From: Amorphophallus konjac | Lineage: Eukaryota > Streptophyta > Magnoliopsida > Alismatales > Araceae | Direction of reading: 5' to 3' | NCBI GenBank assembly: GCA_022559845.1 | Contig: CM040126.1 | Span: 50,648,458-50,712,457 of the forward strand | Length of the DNA: 64,000 nt | Shown here: one piece after another, positions 1 through 11,527 of the stretch | How the letters are laid out: each line of letters starts with the position of its first letter | Numbering within the stretch: position 1 is the first letter of the stretch | Program-made: the position numbers and the translations under genes | Notes under the pieces: generated by a model | Database searches by the model: none | Seen by the model: the letters and a program-made list of their open reading frames with translations, nothing else | Told to the model about the DNA's origin: nothing

Positions 1-251
1 CATGGACGGGGGGAACAGAGCACAAGCTCTCCCACCCCCCCCAGCTCACCTCTCGCTCTCAACCTCACTCTCTTCTTCTTCACCTCACGGGCGCAGGGAC
101 GGGGGGCTTCTTCTCTTCGGGTGGCATTTTCTTCTTCTTCTCTTCGATGGCCAGCCATCAGCTGAATGAACCAACCGAACCTGTTCCTTCTTCAGACTTG
201 CCATTTTATAGAATGGGCATTCAGGAGTGTTCCCGCCACTTTCACCTCATC
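1..251. other. Unassigned flank of the first solo LTR
   Basis: No domain or ORF of note. It is CT-rich on the plus strand, with many CTTCTTC runs. Read on the minus strand it holds a TATA-like CTATAAAATGG around 207-217, followed by a purine-rich stretch, which resembles the promoter-leader layout of the LTRs further along. It ends in TCATC, the 5' copy of the target duplication of the solo LTR that follows. Its nature is unknown; probably part of an older retroelement. Confidence 0.3.
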
Positions 252-3200
252 TGTAAGACCCCAAATTCTTTAGAAATTTATTTAGAAAGTTATTTGTAAT
301 TATTTGGAATTTATTTGAAGTTATTCGAATTAATGAGAATTATCCAAATTAATTAGATTAATTAATTAATTAATAGAATAAGTCATTTTTCTACTATTTT
401 CTAAAAATCCCCAAAAATCACATCTTGTAGAATTAATTTTTTTTATCAACTTTGTCTTCTACAATTAAGCCTAATAAAATCGTTTATTAAGCCGAATTAG
501 CAAACTAAGTCTTCCGAACTTAATATTTAATTAATTACGGAATAGTAGAAGTGGAATTTTATCTACCATATAAAAATTCATAAAAATAGTAATTAAATAA
601 TAGATGCTTCGACTAACACTTTTAGCTTCTTGGCGTAAGCCTAATTAAATCATTATCTAGGCCTAATCAGTGGATTAAGCCTGACTTACAACCCACCTAA
701 CCCAAATTCGTATTCACTATTCACCCAAACTTTGAACATCAAATTCGAGCTTGTTTCTCAACCAAATGGGGTGATTCCAGAGGCAACTGAAAGGTATTAC
801 ATAAAGGAACATTTACCCTCAATCAATTTGAGGTAAACTTAGTTCCAAAACGTGCTGCCGACATAGTTTGGTCAAGTCAAGGATTTCGGCGCCGTTTCTA
901 AACACGTAGCTTGCAGCAGCGAATACTCCCAATTCAGAAGGCTCCATAAGCTCTATGAGCTATCAAAATGAAGCCCTACGAGTCTTCTTTCATTTGGCTG
1001 CTGTGGGGTTCACTGAAATTTTGGATCTGGAGAGATCTAGTTCGATTTGTGGAGGTGGGTCAGCAGGCCGTTGGCTTCCCTTCATCCTTCTTTGATCCAT
1101 CGATTGAGGTAGGAATTCTCAACCAAATCTTGATCATGAGTATAGCAAATTGTTTCTCTCATCGAGCTCTATCCATTGGTGGCAAAAGCCCCAATTTTCA
1201 TTAGGTGTCCGTGGAGAAATCGAGCTTTTTGTGAGGTGCTGTACAAGTGTTCTTCATCCTAGGGTTTGAGTTTTCTCTCTCCCATTTGAGGTAGGATCTA
1301 GCAACCAAACTCTAATTAACTTACATGAAGTAATAAGCATGTTATTATCTTTCATTTAACGTAGAAAGCCCCAAATTCCATTAAGCATGCATCGTGAATT
1401 TCGATTTTTAGTAAGAGCATGTCTAGAATTTGATGTATATTATGTTCTTCAAGTAGAAGCTTGATTTTCGGGCTATTTTTGGATTAGATAACTTGATCCA
1501 CATATGGCTTATAGTATATGGTTGGATTCATCATTAAGTTAGCTTTCTTTTGATATAAAAAGCCCCAAATTCCGTTGTGTATATTGAGAGAAATTTACGT
1601 TTTAGTAGACGCATGTCAAGAACTAGGTTCTTCATGTATTCATAATAAATAGGTTGTGATTCGATTGAGTTTTCAGTAAATTTCTTGTTTCAATCTCTTG
1701 TTTTATGACCTTAGTATGTATATTAAGAACCCTAGAGCATTTGGTTAAAATCTCAACTCATTTAGACCCCAAATCATTGAGTTTTCATGGTTTATAGAAT
1801 CACCCGTCGCTTCTGGAAGTGTAGGGGTCGACCCATGGGGTCGACCCATGCACCCAGTGAAGGGGGTCGACCCAATGGGTCGACCCATGAAGCTTTTTTT
1901 TTGAGGGGTCGACCCAATGGGTCGACCCACACCCAGGAAGGCTCCTGGAATGCCAGGGGTCGACCCAATGGGTCGACCCATGCCCTGTATGACCCCATTA
2001 ATGATGTTTTTGACCCGGGGATCAATCCGGATCATTGGGGAATCAATCCATTCAACCTAATCACTTTGAAAACTACATTTTTGAGGAACTAATGACCTAT
2101 TCATGTACCCTTTTTAGTTTCAATTAACATAGGTCCATACATGCAAACTTAGTGTAAAAACACACCGTTTATCATCTTCATTTTCAATGCATACAAGATT
2201 AAATAGAAACCCACATAATTAGTGGTTAATGGTGTAACTAAATCTCTGTTAATGCATTCTATTTCACTCCTGTGGGAGTTGTTCTTTGCCTTATCATCTT
2301 GAATCAGCTTATTGGTAATTATCTTAATGCAAATGATAATGGTTAATCATGATATCTTAACTTGGTGATTAGGATTAATATGTTGATTAGCTTGTTTGAT
2401 TGCTGCTGTTTTACAGTAGCGCAGCACGATTAACTCTTGTTGTGACTTGGTTTCGATCTCCTTGATGATTATACTTACCTTGAAATTCTGGAAATGAATC
2501 TCTTTCCTACGTGAAGTTGTTATTGCTACTTAGTTTAAACCTTGGAATTCTGGCCATAAACTGTGGAAGTCTAGATTCGTGGGATCTTTGATCCAAAGAA
2601 ATCAATGCCTGGCAAACAATTAAGGGCTCGATCTGGTCCTGGGAAGAGCGCCCGAACACTACGTGTACCCCCGGGGAGGTGAATGACTAGGTGTGGCATT
2701 TGGCACCAGTACTTGACATGTGTTAAATCTAAGACTGTCCACTACTCTCTCCACTACTCTCTCCACTACTCTCTACATTACTTTCTACTACTTTTCACTT
2801 TCCACTCGTCACTGTTCTATACTCTACTTGTGGTTACTTTACTTGCTTATTACTTGGACGTGGAAATGAAATTACATACGTGCTTGACATGACTTGAATT
2901 GTCTTGATATGGCCAACTTTTTATCGTTATCTCCTGTAGTAAATTCTTGTCTTACTATTCTATTCATTATATTTCTTAACCTTGCAAGATCTTTGAATTC
3001 TGTTTCGTGATATCACCGTTATCTTTTTATTATTTTTATCATTTGTAGCATGACATTTTAAAATGTAATTAAACCGTTAATCACTTATACCTGTCTGTTA
3101 TTTCCTACTGAGCGTCAGCTCATAGTTATGTTTTCCCCCCTTTCCAGGCTTTTCAGGTGACGCGCTTACCGATGGGGAAGGGCAAGAGTGATGTCTTGAG

Positions 3201-3475
3201 TGTATCAGTTCTAGTGTGCTAGTAGTGTGTTATCTTTCTTTAGTTGTGTTTTGGAGAGCTTTTAGTCTCAGTCATGTTATTGAGTTTTAGTGGTTGATTA
3301 TTCCAGTTGTATTAAGATGAACTTGAGGTTATTGTATCAGTTGTGGTTTGTTTAATGATCATTTAGTATTTCCATCTTGTAGCACTTGTGTATTGTTTTA
3401 TATTTTAGTTCCCTCTCTTGCCAGCGTGTCCCTAACTGTACGTCCCGATATTTCCGCCTTGTTCGGGGCGTGACA
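252..3475 (+). mobile_element. Solo LTR of a Tekay/Del-like Ty3/gypsy element
   Basis: The unit starts TGTAAGACCCC and ends GGGGCGTGACA, which are imperfect inverted ends bounded by TG and CA. It is flanked by identical 5-bp direct repeats, TCATC at 247-251 and again at 3476-3480, so both ends are fixed. The 3224-bp length, the AT-rich start and the segment near 3105-3165 (a GAGCGTCAGCTCATAG-like stretch, then a TTTCCAG/TTTTCAGGTGACG stretch) are as I know them from plus-strand Tekay/Del-type chromovirus LTRs. No primer site, gag or pol lies next to it, so it is a solo LTR left by LTR-LTR recombination. It holds a GGTCGACC palindrome array at 1824-1981. The ORFs inside it show no domain. Lineage is inferred from the ends and layout, not from pol. 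Confidence 0.85.
1824..1981. repeat. Palindrome array: eight GGTCGACC cores in four pairs
   Basis: Four paired units, each two GGGTCGACCC-like palindromes about 4 bp apart, start near 1824, 1864, 1905 and 1954. Spacers between units are unrelated in sequence. Three units share the inter-palindrome spacer AATG; the first has ATG. The short ORFs called here on both strands are only translations of the repeat (GRPNGSTH, WVDPLGRP) and are not genes. Confidence 0.9.
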
Positions 3476-3652
3476 TCATCCGCGTCGAGGTCTGAAATCG
3501 ACGTGCTACGCTGGACGCTACCGGTTTGTGCCGTACGCTGTCGTTCATCCGAGGATGGGATATTCATAGATTTGTCGGGCGATCTGCTGCTACTGCTGCC
3601 ACCGTCGATGCATGCCTTCACCACTGTGCTGTCGAACGGATGTGGAAACACA

Positions 3653-3704
3653 GCTTCAGAGCATTGAATGCCCAGGGAGACAGAGCTTCAGAGCATTGAA
3701 TGCC
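3653..3704. repeat. 21-bp direct duplication, 31-bp period
   Basis: The 21-bp string beginning GCTTCAGAGCATTG occurs at 3653-3673 and again at 3684-3704, both followed by diverging sequence. No function is evident. Confidence 0.85.
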
Positions 3705-3783
3705 CTCTAGGCACCAGGCTAATGCGAAAATAGGGTATCGGCTGGCGGATGGGATGTTATTTGAGTTAAACCGGCATGGTGTT

Positions 3784-3955
3784 GAGCGCGCCGGATTAAC
3801 AACATAGAAAGGGGCATGCCGGCCTAGCATCAGCAAGGGGCGTGCTGGAATAAGCATCAGCAAGGGGCGCGCCGGATTAAGCATAAGCAAGTGGGCGCGC
3901 CGGTTTAAGGCCAAGCAAGGGCGCGCCGGTTTAAGTGCAGGCTACGCCGGTTTAA
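3784..3955. repeat. GGCGCGCC minisatellite, about 27-bp period
   Basis: Six to seven degenerate copies of a unit of about 27 bp, of the form GGCGCGCCGGATTAAGCATCAGCAA, each centred on the palindrome GGCGCGCC or a variant. The last copies shorten to GCCGGTTTAA. This is another palindrome-centred array like those in nearby LTRs, but with a different core. Confidence 0.85.
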
Positions 3956-4339
3956 AATTCATCTTGGCTTCGCGGCTATTCAGACGGACGCTTGTCCTCC
4001 CGTGCTGCTTTAGCTGTAATGCACCACCTCCGGGGTGTTTAGTTCGGGGCCTCTGAATCCTGATTCTGAGCTTTGAGTGATCTCCGACGCATGCCAGACA
4101 TGTTTTCGAATTCTTGAGTTTCATTTGATTCGGCCTTTGGGAATGCCGACTGGAGAGCGGGGGGCCATCTCTTCAGCACGAGGGGCTTCTTTGTTGGGTG
4201 GCAGAGCACTGGGCAGGTATTCATCCTTCTTGGAGGAAGCATAGGGTTTATTCAGCCTTCTCGTCTTTGACTCACTCTTGAGTGCTAAGATGTGCATGCT
4301 ATATGATCATCATCATTTTTTTGACGTCCACACCTGCTT

Positions 4340-4508
4340 AATCTATATCTTATCATATAAAGTTCGTTAAATCCAATTTGTGTTCATATAACTTTGAATC
4401 TCCTAAATAGCTTTGTATCACATATTTTATAAAAGGCCAAAAGTTTTCCTAAAATTGGTAATCACCCAATTCACCCCCCTCTTGGGTGTCATTGATCGCG
4501 GGACTTCA
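4340..4508 (+). mobile_element. 3' end of a Sirevirus-type LTR
   Basis: The segment matches the last 150-190 bp of the solo LTR ending at 12191 and the inverted LTR starting at 38846: a CATATAAAGTT stretch, TATCACATATTTT, GGCCAAAAG, then CAATTCACCCCCCTCTTGGG and TTGATCGCGGGACTTCA. The terminal CA is at 4508. The 5' boundary of this LTR was not found, so it may be truncated or may start in the unassigned sequence to the left. It abuts the minus-strand Tat element, which lacks a visible 3' LTR at this side. Confidence 0.6.
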
Positions 4509-5149
4509 CAGATGGGGGCATCAGGCATCTCTGCCGCCCGTCCCTTCCTGCTCGCTCCATGGAGGGGAGGAGGAAGTCAATTAAGCTCCCTCCTTTCCGG
4601 GCTTTCCCCTGCCTCCTCGTCCAGCTCTGCTGGTTTCTTTTCCCTTTTCTACTCTTCTCATCATTTCTTTCGCTCTTCAGAGGGTGCCTACACTCTCTTC
4701 CTTCCAAAGAGTTGGCAGATTGGTGGGGAGGATGCCTTCATATGCGTTCCCTCTTCCCCTTCCTCCATCTCTATCAACTTGGAAGGTAGCCTTCTTCTTC
4801 ATAATCCCTCTATCACCTTTGTTCCTAGCTACCCGAGCCAACGGGGTCGACTACCCTTTATCCGAGCCAGTTTCTGCACAAGGCAGAGTCAGTGGCTGGA
4901 CGCAGGAAGGTCAACCGAGTCAGCCGAGCAATGGGCTCATACGGCGGCGCCAGATGGATTTTTTGCTTTTTTGACATGTATTTTCTTGACTTCAGCCTTT
5001 CTGATGTACAAGCGAGTTGTTTGAATAAATGAAAGGAGGCTTTTATTTTATTTCCATATTGCTTACACAATGCTCGGCGTTCAGAAATAGACTTTGCGTA
5101 GTGTAATCGTGTTCCAAGTCCGAGGGATGGGTTCTCCTTCCATCGTGGA
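4509..5149 (-). other. 3' untranslated region of the Tat element
   Basis: Follows the integrase C-terminal remnant on the minus strand. A short ORF here carries KIHLAPP-like text seen after pol in Tat elements, but no domain. It includes CT-rich tracts on the plus strand around 4625-4680. The ORFs called on either strand overlap each other and look non-coding. Confidence 0.5.
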
Positions 5150-5881
5150 TAGCCGGTATACTCCTTTCCCAAGCGTTTCGACCACTCTGTAGGGGCCTTC
5201 CCAATTAGGGGATAGCTTGCCCGCCGCCTCAAGTGGTCAAGAGGCTTCGGCTTTCCTGAGAACGAAATCTCCCGGTTAAAAGTGTCTATCTCAGACTTTG
5301 GCGTTGTAGTATCGAGTGAGGCGGCGTTGATATTCCGTTGCTCGGATGCTGGCAATCTCTCGGAGCTCATCTGCTAGGTCGAGGTTTTTGAGCAATTTTT
5401 GGTCATTTGCCTCGTGCGAGAAACAGATGACTCGGAGGGAGGGATTGGCATTTTCCAATAGGATAACGGCCTCGGCGCCGTACACCAACTGAAAGGGACT
5501 TTCACCAGTTGTCGTTCTGGGAGTCGTTCTGTGTGACCAAAGTACGTTCGGTAATTCCTCAAGCCAGCTGCCCTCGGCTTTGCTGAGCCTGGTCTTGATG
5601 CCTTTTAAGATAGTCTTGTTAGCATTTTTGACCAGCCCGTTAGCCTGAGGGTGGACGACCGAGGTGAAGTGATTGCGAATGTTTAGGTCGGCGCATCTGT
5701 CTCGGAAATAATGAGAATCAAATTGCCGACTATTATCGCTCACTATCACTCGGGGGATGCCGTAGCGACAGATGATCGATTTCCAGACGAAACTCCAGAC
5801 GACTGTCTCGGTGATTCTTGCTGTGGCTTCGGCCTCGATCCATTTGGTGAAGTAGTCGATGGTGACGATGACGAACTTCTT
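5150..5881 (-). pseudogene. pol: Tat integrase core and C-terminal remnant
   Basis: The minus-strand translation shows the integrase catalytic core: IVSDNSRQF (second catalytic Asp) and HPQANGLVKNAN, followed by the tail typical of the family, with SPFQLVYGAEA and a LREIASIRATEYQRR stretch. The position that is Glu in the D,D-35-E triad (QANGxxE) is Lys here. The core reads from 5749 to 5291 and the chromatin-proximal C-terminal part continues only in another frame (4858-5370), so a frameshift follows. A TAG stop at about 5880 separates this part from the upstream RNase H/zinc-finger segment. Integrase would insert the cDNA; this one cannot. Confidence 0.85.
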
Positions 5882-6865
5882 CTAGGCTTGAGCCGTAGGG
5901 AACGGCCCGAGGATGTCGATTCCCCAGCGAGCAAAAGGATATGGCTCGGCTAGGGTAACGAGCTCCATTGCCGGCTGATAGACCAAGTGGTCAAATCGCT
6001 GGCATCGGTCGCAGTGCTGTACGTAGGTCGAGCAGTCATGCTGCAGAGTGGGCCACCAATAACCTTGCCGTAGCAAGATCCTGGCGAGTGACCTTCCTCC
6101 TAAATGCGCTCCGCACAGGCCTTCGTGAACTTCTTGAATCGCTCGGTTGGCTTCGTCAGTATTGAGGCACTTCAGGAGAGGACCGGAGAAGGATCTTCGG
6201 TAGAGAGTGCTATCCATAACGACGAATCGCCGAGCTTGGTACTTCAATCTTCGAGCTTCCCGGGGGTCGGGAGGCTCTTGAGAGTCTTGGAGCCACAATA
6301 AGTAGGGGGTGCGCCAGTCGCTTGGGGAGGCCTGGTCAATAGACAGGAGCTCCGAATCGATGCTCGATCGCTCTAGCTCTTCGAGAAGGACCGATCGAGT
6401 ACCCTCGGGGTCAAGAGAGGAGGCCAGCCGAGAGAGGGCGTCCGCTCGGGAGTTTTCCTCCCGAGCTATTCGAACTACCTCAAAAATCTCAAACTGTTGT
6501 GCCATGGCTCTGAGCAGCTGGAGGTATTTGATCATCGGTGCTTCTCGAGCTTCATAATCGCCATTGACCTGGCTAGCGACTAGTTGGGAGTCAGTGTGAA
6601 TTCTGACTCGCTCAGCCCCCAGTCGTCGGGCCATGCGGGCTCCCGAGATAAGGGCTTCGTACTGGGAGGCATTATTGGACGCCTGGAAGTTGAACTTCAA
6701 GGCGTATTATAGCTCTGCTCCTTCGGGAGACTTCAGGAGGATTCCAGCGCCGCTTCCGGCCGAGTTGGAGGATCCGTCGATGAACAGTTCCCATGTTGGC
6801 CCGGGCGCAGATGGATATTTTTATTTGGTTGGGATAGTGCTCTCGGCGATGAAGTCAGTGAGCGT
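5882..6865 (-). pseudogene. pol: Tat RNase H and integrase zinc-binding segment
   Basis: RNase H motifs are visible in order: IDGSSN (first Asp, near 6780), YEALISG (Glu), HTDSQLV (Asp) and the ADALSRLAS end. An integrase H2C2 zinc-binding module follows, with HEGLCGAHLGG and CSTYVQHCDRC, then WGIDILGPFP carrying the first catalytic Asp of the integrase core. Stops break the N-terminal part before 6700 and a TAG ends it near 5880. RNase H removes the RNA strand during reverse transcription. The order RT, RNase H, integrase marks Ty3/gypsy rather than copia. Confidence 0.85.
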
Positions 6866-8218
6866 CTATTCTTTGATAGTCGAGCGAGGCCGGTATGATA
6901 TATCGTAGGCTCCAAGCATGATGGCCCACTTGACGAGGCATCCCGAGGCTTCAGGGTGAGCGAGGATCCTCTTCAAAGGTTCGCTGGTCAGCACGGTGAT
7001 GGAATGCCCTTGGAAATAGGGTCGGAGGCCCTTGGCCGAGGTAACCAACGCTAGCACGAGTTTCTCGATTATGGGGTACCTTCTTTCAGCCTCATTGAGC
7101 ACCTTGCTGGTGTAGTAGATCGGTCTCTCGACTCCCGAGTCATTTCTGACCAGGACCGAGCTAACTGTACATGGAGTCGCCGAGAGATAGAGATACAAGG
7201 CTTCACCTAGGACAGGCTTGGAAAGTACCGGGGGCGAAGCCAGGAACTCCTTAAGCTCGGCGAACGCCCTTTGGCATTCCTCATCCCATACGAACGTAGC
7301 AGATGCCATTTTAGACCCCCTCAATAGCTTGAAGAAGGGTAGGCATCGTTCAGCCGCGCGGGACAGGAATCTGCTGAGCGCGACAATGCGCCCAGTGAGG
7401 TGTTGGAAGTCTTTGATACAGGTGGGTGGATGCATGTCCAGGATGGCCTGGACCTTGTCGGGGTTGGCCTCGATCCCACGCTGGGTGACTAAAAAACCCA
7501 GGAACTTCCCGGATCTTACTCCGAAGGCACACTTGGTGGGATTGAGCTTCATATTGTACCTCAGGAGGGTGTTGAAGGTCTCAGCTAGGTCGGTGAAGTG
7601 ATCCTTGGCCTTGGGGGTGTTGACGAGCATGTCGTCAATATAGGCCTCGACGTTCCGGCCGAGCTGTCCTTCGAACATATGATTGACCAGCCTCTGGTAC
7701 GTGGCTCCAGCATTTTTCAACCCGAAAGGCATCCGGGTGTAGCAGTATACGCCAAAGTCAGTAATAAAGGTGGTCTTCTCGACGTCTCCTGGATCCATTC
7801 TGATCTGGTGGTAACCTAAATAGGCGTCCAAGAAACTGAGTATTTCATTTTTCGAGGTTGAATCAACCAGTTGGTCGATGCTCGGTAACAGATAGCAGTC
7901 CTTTGGTGTGGCCTTGTTCAAGTCGGTGAAGTCCACGCACATTCGCCACTTTCCCGAAGCTTTTGGCAACAGGAAGACGTTAGCCAGTCATGTCGGGTAC
8001 AGGACCGGTCTAAAAAGACCAGTCTTTTGCCCCTTGGTGACCTGCTCCTTGATGATGGCTTGCTTCTCTGGCACGTGCTTCCTTCTACGTTGTTGTACGG
8101 GCTTCACGGTCGGGTCGAGGTTGAGCTTATGCATTACCGTCTCTTCTGGTATTCCGGGGAGTTGATCATCAGACCATGCAAAGACTCGGGTATACACGGA
8201 AAGAAACTCTTTGTATTG
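6866..8218 (-). pseudogene. pol: Tat reverse transcriptase remnant
   Basis: The N-terminal part (7988-8197) has the DVFAW-PGI-like start and the KPVQQRRRKHVPEKQ stretch of Tat reverse transcriptase. A TGA stop sits just before LANV. The main part (6866-7969) has KWRMCVDFTDLNKA, a LSFLDAYLGYHQI motif, FGLKNAGATYQR and the catalytic YIDDM. The RNase H connection follows, with FVWDEECQRAFAELK and ending in YRPRSTIKE at a TAG. Two nonsense codons and otherwise good similarity point to fairly recent inactivation. It would copy element RNA into cDNA. Confidence 0.9.
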
Positions 8219-9473
8219 CTACTGAACCTCAGATGGTAGGTCGGCTCCAATCTTTACTCCTAGGGTCCGGTCGTCATTTAGGAAAACCGTTAGCAGCTCG
8301 CCTCCAGGCTCAGAGGTTGCGGGTTTTTCCTCGACTTCTCGGGGACCCTTGTTCTTCCCGTCCAACCTTGTGGCTTCTACCGAGATATTATAGCACCTTC
8401 TGGCCGTCGCCTGGTTACCTCGGACTTCCCCCATCCCATTTTTGGTGGGGAACTTCATCTTTTGGTGATAGGTAGAGGGCACCGCTTTCGTTCGGCTAAG
8501 GATTCCTCGGCCGAAGATTGCGTTGTATGCTATCATACCCTTGATCACTATGAAGTCCACCATGACCATAACGATTTTGGGTGGGGTGCCGAGAGTAACC
8601 GGCAGGCTTAGGGCTCCCTCAGGATAAGTGGCCTGGCCATTGAACCCGCAAAGGGGGGTTCGAATCGGGCAGAGTTTAGACGGATTCTCCCCCATCTTAA
8701 GGAAACATTCGTAAGATAATACATCAGGGGCACTTCCATTGTCAACTAGAATTCTGTCTACGTTACAATGGTTTATTGTGGCCGATATGACTAGGGCGTC
8801 GTCATGCAAGGTGGTCAGCCCTTCCAGATCTTGGTCGGAGAAGACTATGACCTGGGGCTCACTTGGCGGGGCCTTGGGAGGCTCGACGGTTCGGCTCGCC
8901 CGCTCAGCATGACGCTTCCTTCCTCGGCTACTGTCCCCTCCTGATGCAGCTCCTCCAGCGATGACGTTGATGTGGACCCCGTGAGGGGTGTTGTCGATTT
9001 CCTCTGGGGTGCCTCGGTCCTCCTCACGCCCAGCCACAAACCGGGATAGGTGTCCCTGGCGGACGAGGCGCTCGATCTCATCTTGGAGCTGGGGGCAATC
9101 GCTGGTATGATGCCTGTGGTCGCTGTGGAACAGGCAATGCTTGCTGCGATTGTGATTTTTCAACCTCATTGGCTCGGGTTGGCGAAGAAGGCCCGAGCCT
9201 TTGATGTCTTCATATATCTCGTACACCCGGAGCGGTTAAGGGAGTGTACCGCTCGTACTTCCGGGATGGCTCCTTGTGCTCTCCATCTCAGTTCTGCCTT
9301 TTTCCTTGGCCCGAGCTTGACTCGAGTGCCCGCTTCTTGCCCCCCTCCCGACCCGAGCCGGTTGCGCCTCAGCATGCGCTGAGTACTTCTTCGCACTCGA
9401 CGTGGCGTAAAACTAGAGTCACTAGCTCGGCAAGGGTCGAGGGATGGTGGAGGACAAGTTCGCGACGGAGGTT
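8219..9473 (-). pseudogene. Tat gag C-terminus and aspartic protease
   Basis: The main frame (8219-9226) begins with a CCHC-like zinc knuckle typical of Tat Gag (CLFHSDHRHHTSDC) followed by DEIERLVRQGHLSRFV. The protease follows, with the active-site region LVDNGSAPDVLSYECF, where the usual Asp-Thr/Ser-Gly reads Asp-Asn-Gly, then flap-like and hydrophobic stretches to about residue 300. The part up to 9473 is in another frame and resembles the Gag linker. The protease would cleave the Gag-Pol polyprotein. Confidence 0.75.
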
Positions 9474-10010
9474 CTAGTCCCGAGTGCCCCCGGTCAGCGC
9501 GGTTATGGCCGAGGCTACATCCAGGTGGGGGATTCTCAGGTCTTTAGACTTGAATCGGTTGATGTAAGCCTGGAGTTTCTCCCCTTGGGCCTGCATGAGA
9601 GCCAATAGCCCCACTACCGACCTCGGGGGGCCGCTACCGGTGAAACTCTCCTTGAATACTCGCCCGAATTGCTTGAAATCCCGGATGGATCTGGGGGCGA
9701 GGGCCCGGAGCCATGCTTGGGCACCTTGGACCAAGGTGGTCACAAAGGCTCGGCACTTGATGGCGTCAGACGCTCCATGAAGGGTCATCAGGGCGTCGAA
9801 GCTGCCGAAGTGGTCGGCCGGGTCACCTTGGCCGTCGTAGGACTTGAAGGTCAGAATGGAGGTTCTGGGAGATACCTCTGCCTTCAAGATGTAATCGGAG
9901 AATGGGGATTTCTCCTCGTCCTCTATCGAAGAGACATTTTGCAAGGCGCGTAGGGCGCGCTCCTGCTCTGCGAAACGTCTCTCGAATTCTCGCAGTCGGA
10001 GGGATAACAC
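9474..10010 (-). pseudogene. gag: Tat gag capsid part, 3' of the solo LTR insertion
   Basis: Carries the Retrotrans_gag-type capsid region of Tat elements: FERRFAEQERALR, then FKSYDGQGDPADHFGSFDALMTLHGASDAIKCRAF, WLRALAPRSIRDFKQFGRVFKESF, and the ALMQAQGEKLQAYINRFKS segment. Reading starts inside the inserted LTR, so the apparent N-terminus is artificial. The other half of gag lies at 12192-12717. The two halves are one base out of frame when the LTR and one target copy are removed, so gag also had an indel. Confidence 0.85.
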
Positions 10011-10653
10011 TGTTGAACTATGGTTTTGATGATAACTAAACTTCTTGTGTGATGCCTTGGTTTTGATGGTTATTGAAGTCATGATTTTGATGTTCATGTG
10101 CGATTAAGTGAATGATGATAACTAAACTAAATGGTTGATTGTTCCTGTCGATTGGTTGAATATGATTGACTTGAACATGTGCTTTGAATGCTTCCCATGC
10201 ATACTCTTCATGGAACTTGGCTACATACATGCATTTGTGAAAGCAACAATTGTTCTAATCTTATATGTGAAATTAGGTCTCAATGTAAATCACTTTTTGA
10301 ACTTTAATACATATTTTACATATCATTTTGAGCTTGCATTATGTTGAAACAACTCATGAGAAACTTGCTTGAAAATTGGAATCATGGTACTTATATCTTG
10401 CTCAAACGGTTTACAATAAGCTCTTATTGATTGATTGAAATTGCCAAATGGCCAAAGGGGTTTCATACATGTACTTCATGCAATTACCACATGAATTATT
10501 GATCAAAGTCCTAATCCTTTTTTCTATGGTTTTGTAGGCCAAAACACTCAACATATATTCCCCAAGATCAAAGGAGTTTGAAGCCTCAGACTTAAATGGG
10601 TTGCAATGGAGTTCGGGGGTGAAACCTAAAAAGTCTCATCCTGCAGAACTATA

Positions 10654-10779
10654 GGTCGACCACCCCAGGTCGACCGACAGCAGCGGTCGACCGCCCCAGG
10701 TCGACCTAAAATTCAGGGATCAAATTTCTACAGGTTTCTCAGTAGCGGTCGACCGCCAGCTTCTACAGGTCGACCGCCA
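10654..10779. repeat. Palindrome array with GGTCGACC cores in Sirevirus U3
   Basis: Six GGTCGACC cores occur in about 125 bp, several extended to GCGGTCGACCGC. The array ends about 140 bp upstream of the TATA box. Palindrome clusters in the LTR cis-region of maize Sireviruses are known from the literature; the position agrees. Confidence 0.9.
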
Positions 10780-10917
10780 GTCCCGAGCCAACATATGTTG
10801 ACTTTGTTTTTCACTTCGAGAAGAGCCATTCTCCATGGATTTCTTTAATCCTAAAGTCACCCAATCACCCACAAAATGTGGATCTGGTCTGGGGGGTTTT
10901 CATGGACCATTCAAGGG

Positions 10918-10926
10918 CTATAAAAC
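10918..10926 (+). promoter_or_regulatory. TATA box of the Sirevirus solo LTR
   Basis: CTATAAAAC about 900 bp into the LTR, downstream of the palindrome array and upstream of the purine-rich transcribed part. Equivalent boxes lie in the other copia LTRs, for example on the minus strand around 25873-25880. Confidence 0.65.
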
Positions 10927-11527
10927 ATCTCATTGGAGCCATAAACCCTATCTATCTAAGAGATCCAAAGGGGAGGCTGTCCAAGGAAGAAGAAGAGGTA
11001 TTGTAGCTCCATGAACAGTATCTCGTACAGCAAGCTCTTCATCTATCTCCAACCCATTCAATATATTTCTGAAGCCATCTACCTCCAAGAAGGTGTAGAA
11101 GCAATCAAGGTTCAAAGCTACATCCATACACCTCTTCATCAACTCAAGGTGATCCAAGGGAAGAAGAAGAAGGATGCTACAAGGAAGAAGGAGCCATTCA
11201 AGTATCATCTGAAGGTACTCTATCTCCATTTGAAGTCAGCAGTCTCAAAAGAAGAGAACAAGCTCACAAGGATCAAGAAGATACATGGATTTGTCCAAGG
11301 AAGAAGGAAGGGTACTGTAGCCGTGAACAGTACTCCGTGTAAGAAGATCTACATCAAATACAAGGCCATTCAAGCTGAGTCTCAAGCTATTCAAGTGAAG
11401 AAGGAATCAACGCGAACATCCAGAGCACACACTCAGGGGGAGCCTAAATCAGGAGCTTTCTAAACTGTGGTTTATTCATGTTTGTGTTTTGTGCTTTATA
11501 GTTTCATATTTGTGTTTCTTATAAACT

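Larger units (their letters stand above)
3476..4339. other. Unassigned region between the solo LTR and an LTR fragment
   Basis: No recognisable protein domain. It contains a 31-bp-period duplication (3653-3704) and a GGCGCGCC minisatellite (3784-3955). A minus-strand ORF crossing the solo-LTR edge (3352-3651) is Ser/Thr-rich and matches nothing I know. Because palindrome arrays sit in the U3 of the Sirevirus LTRs in this window, part of this stretch could be the 5' part of the LTR that ends at 4508, but I could not find its start. Confidence 0.35.

Noticed and set aside
1824..1981. CRISPR-like or satellite array
   Set aside because: The repeats are short palindromes inside an LTR with TG/CA ends and target copies, in a plant genome; there are no cas genes and no regular spacer length.
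3352..3651. Ser/Thr-rich minus-strand ORF
   Set aside because: It crosses the solo LTR boundary, so it cannot predate the insertion as one gene, and no domain is recognisable.
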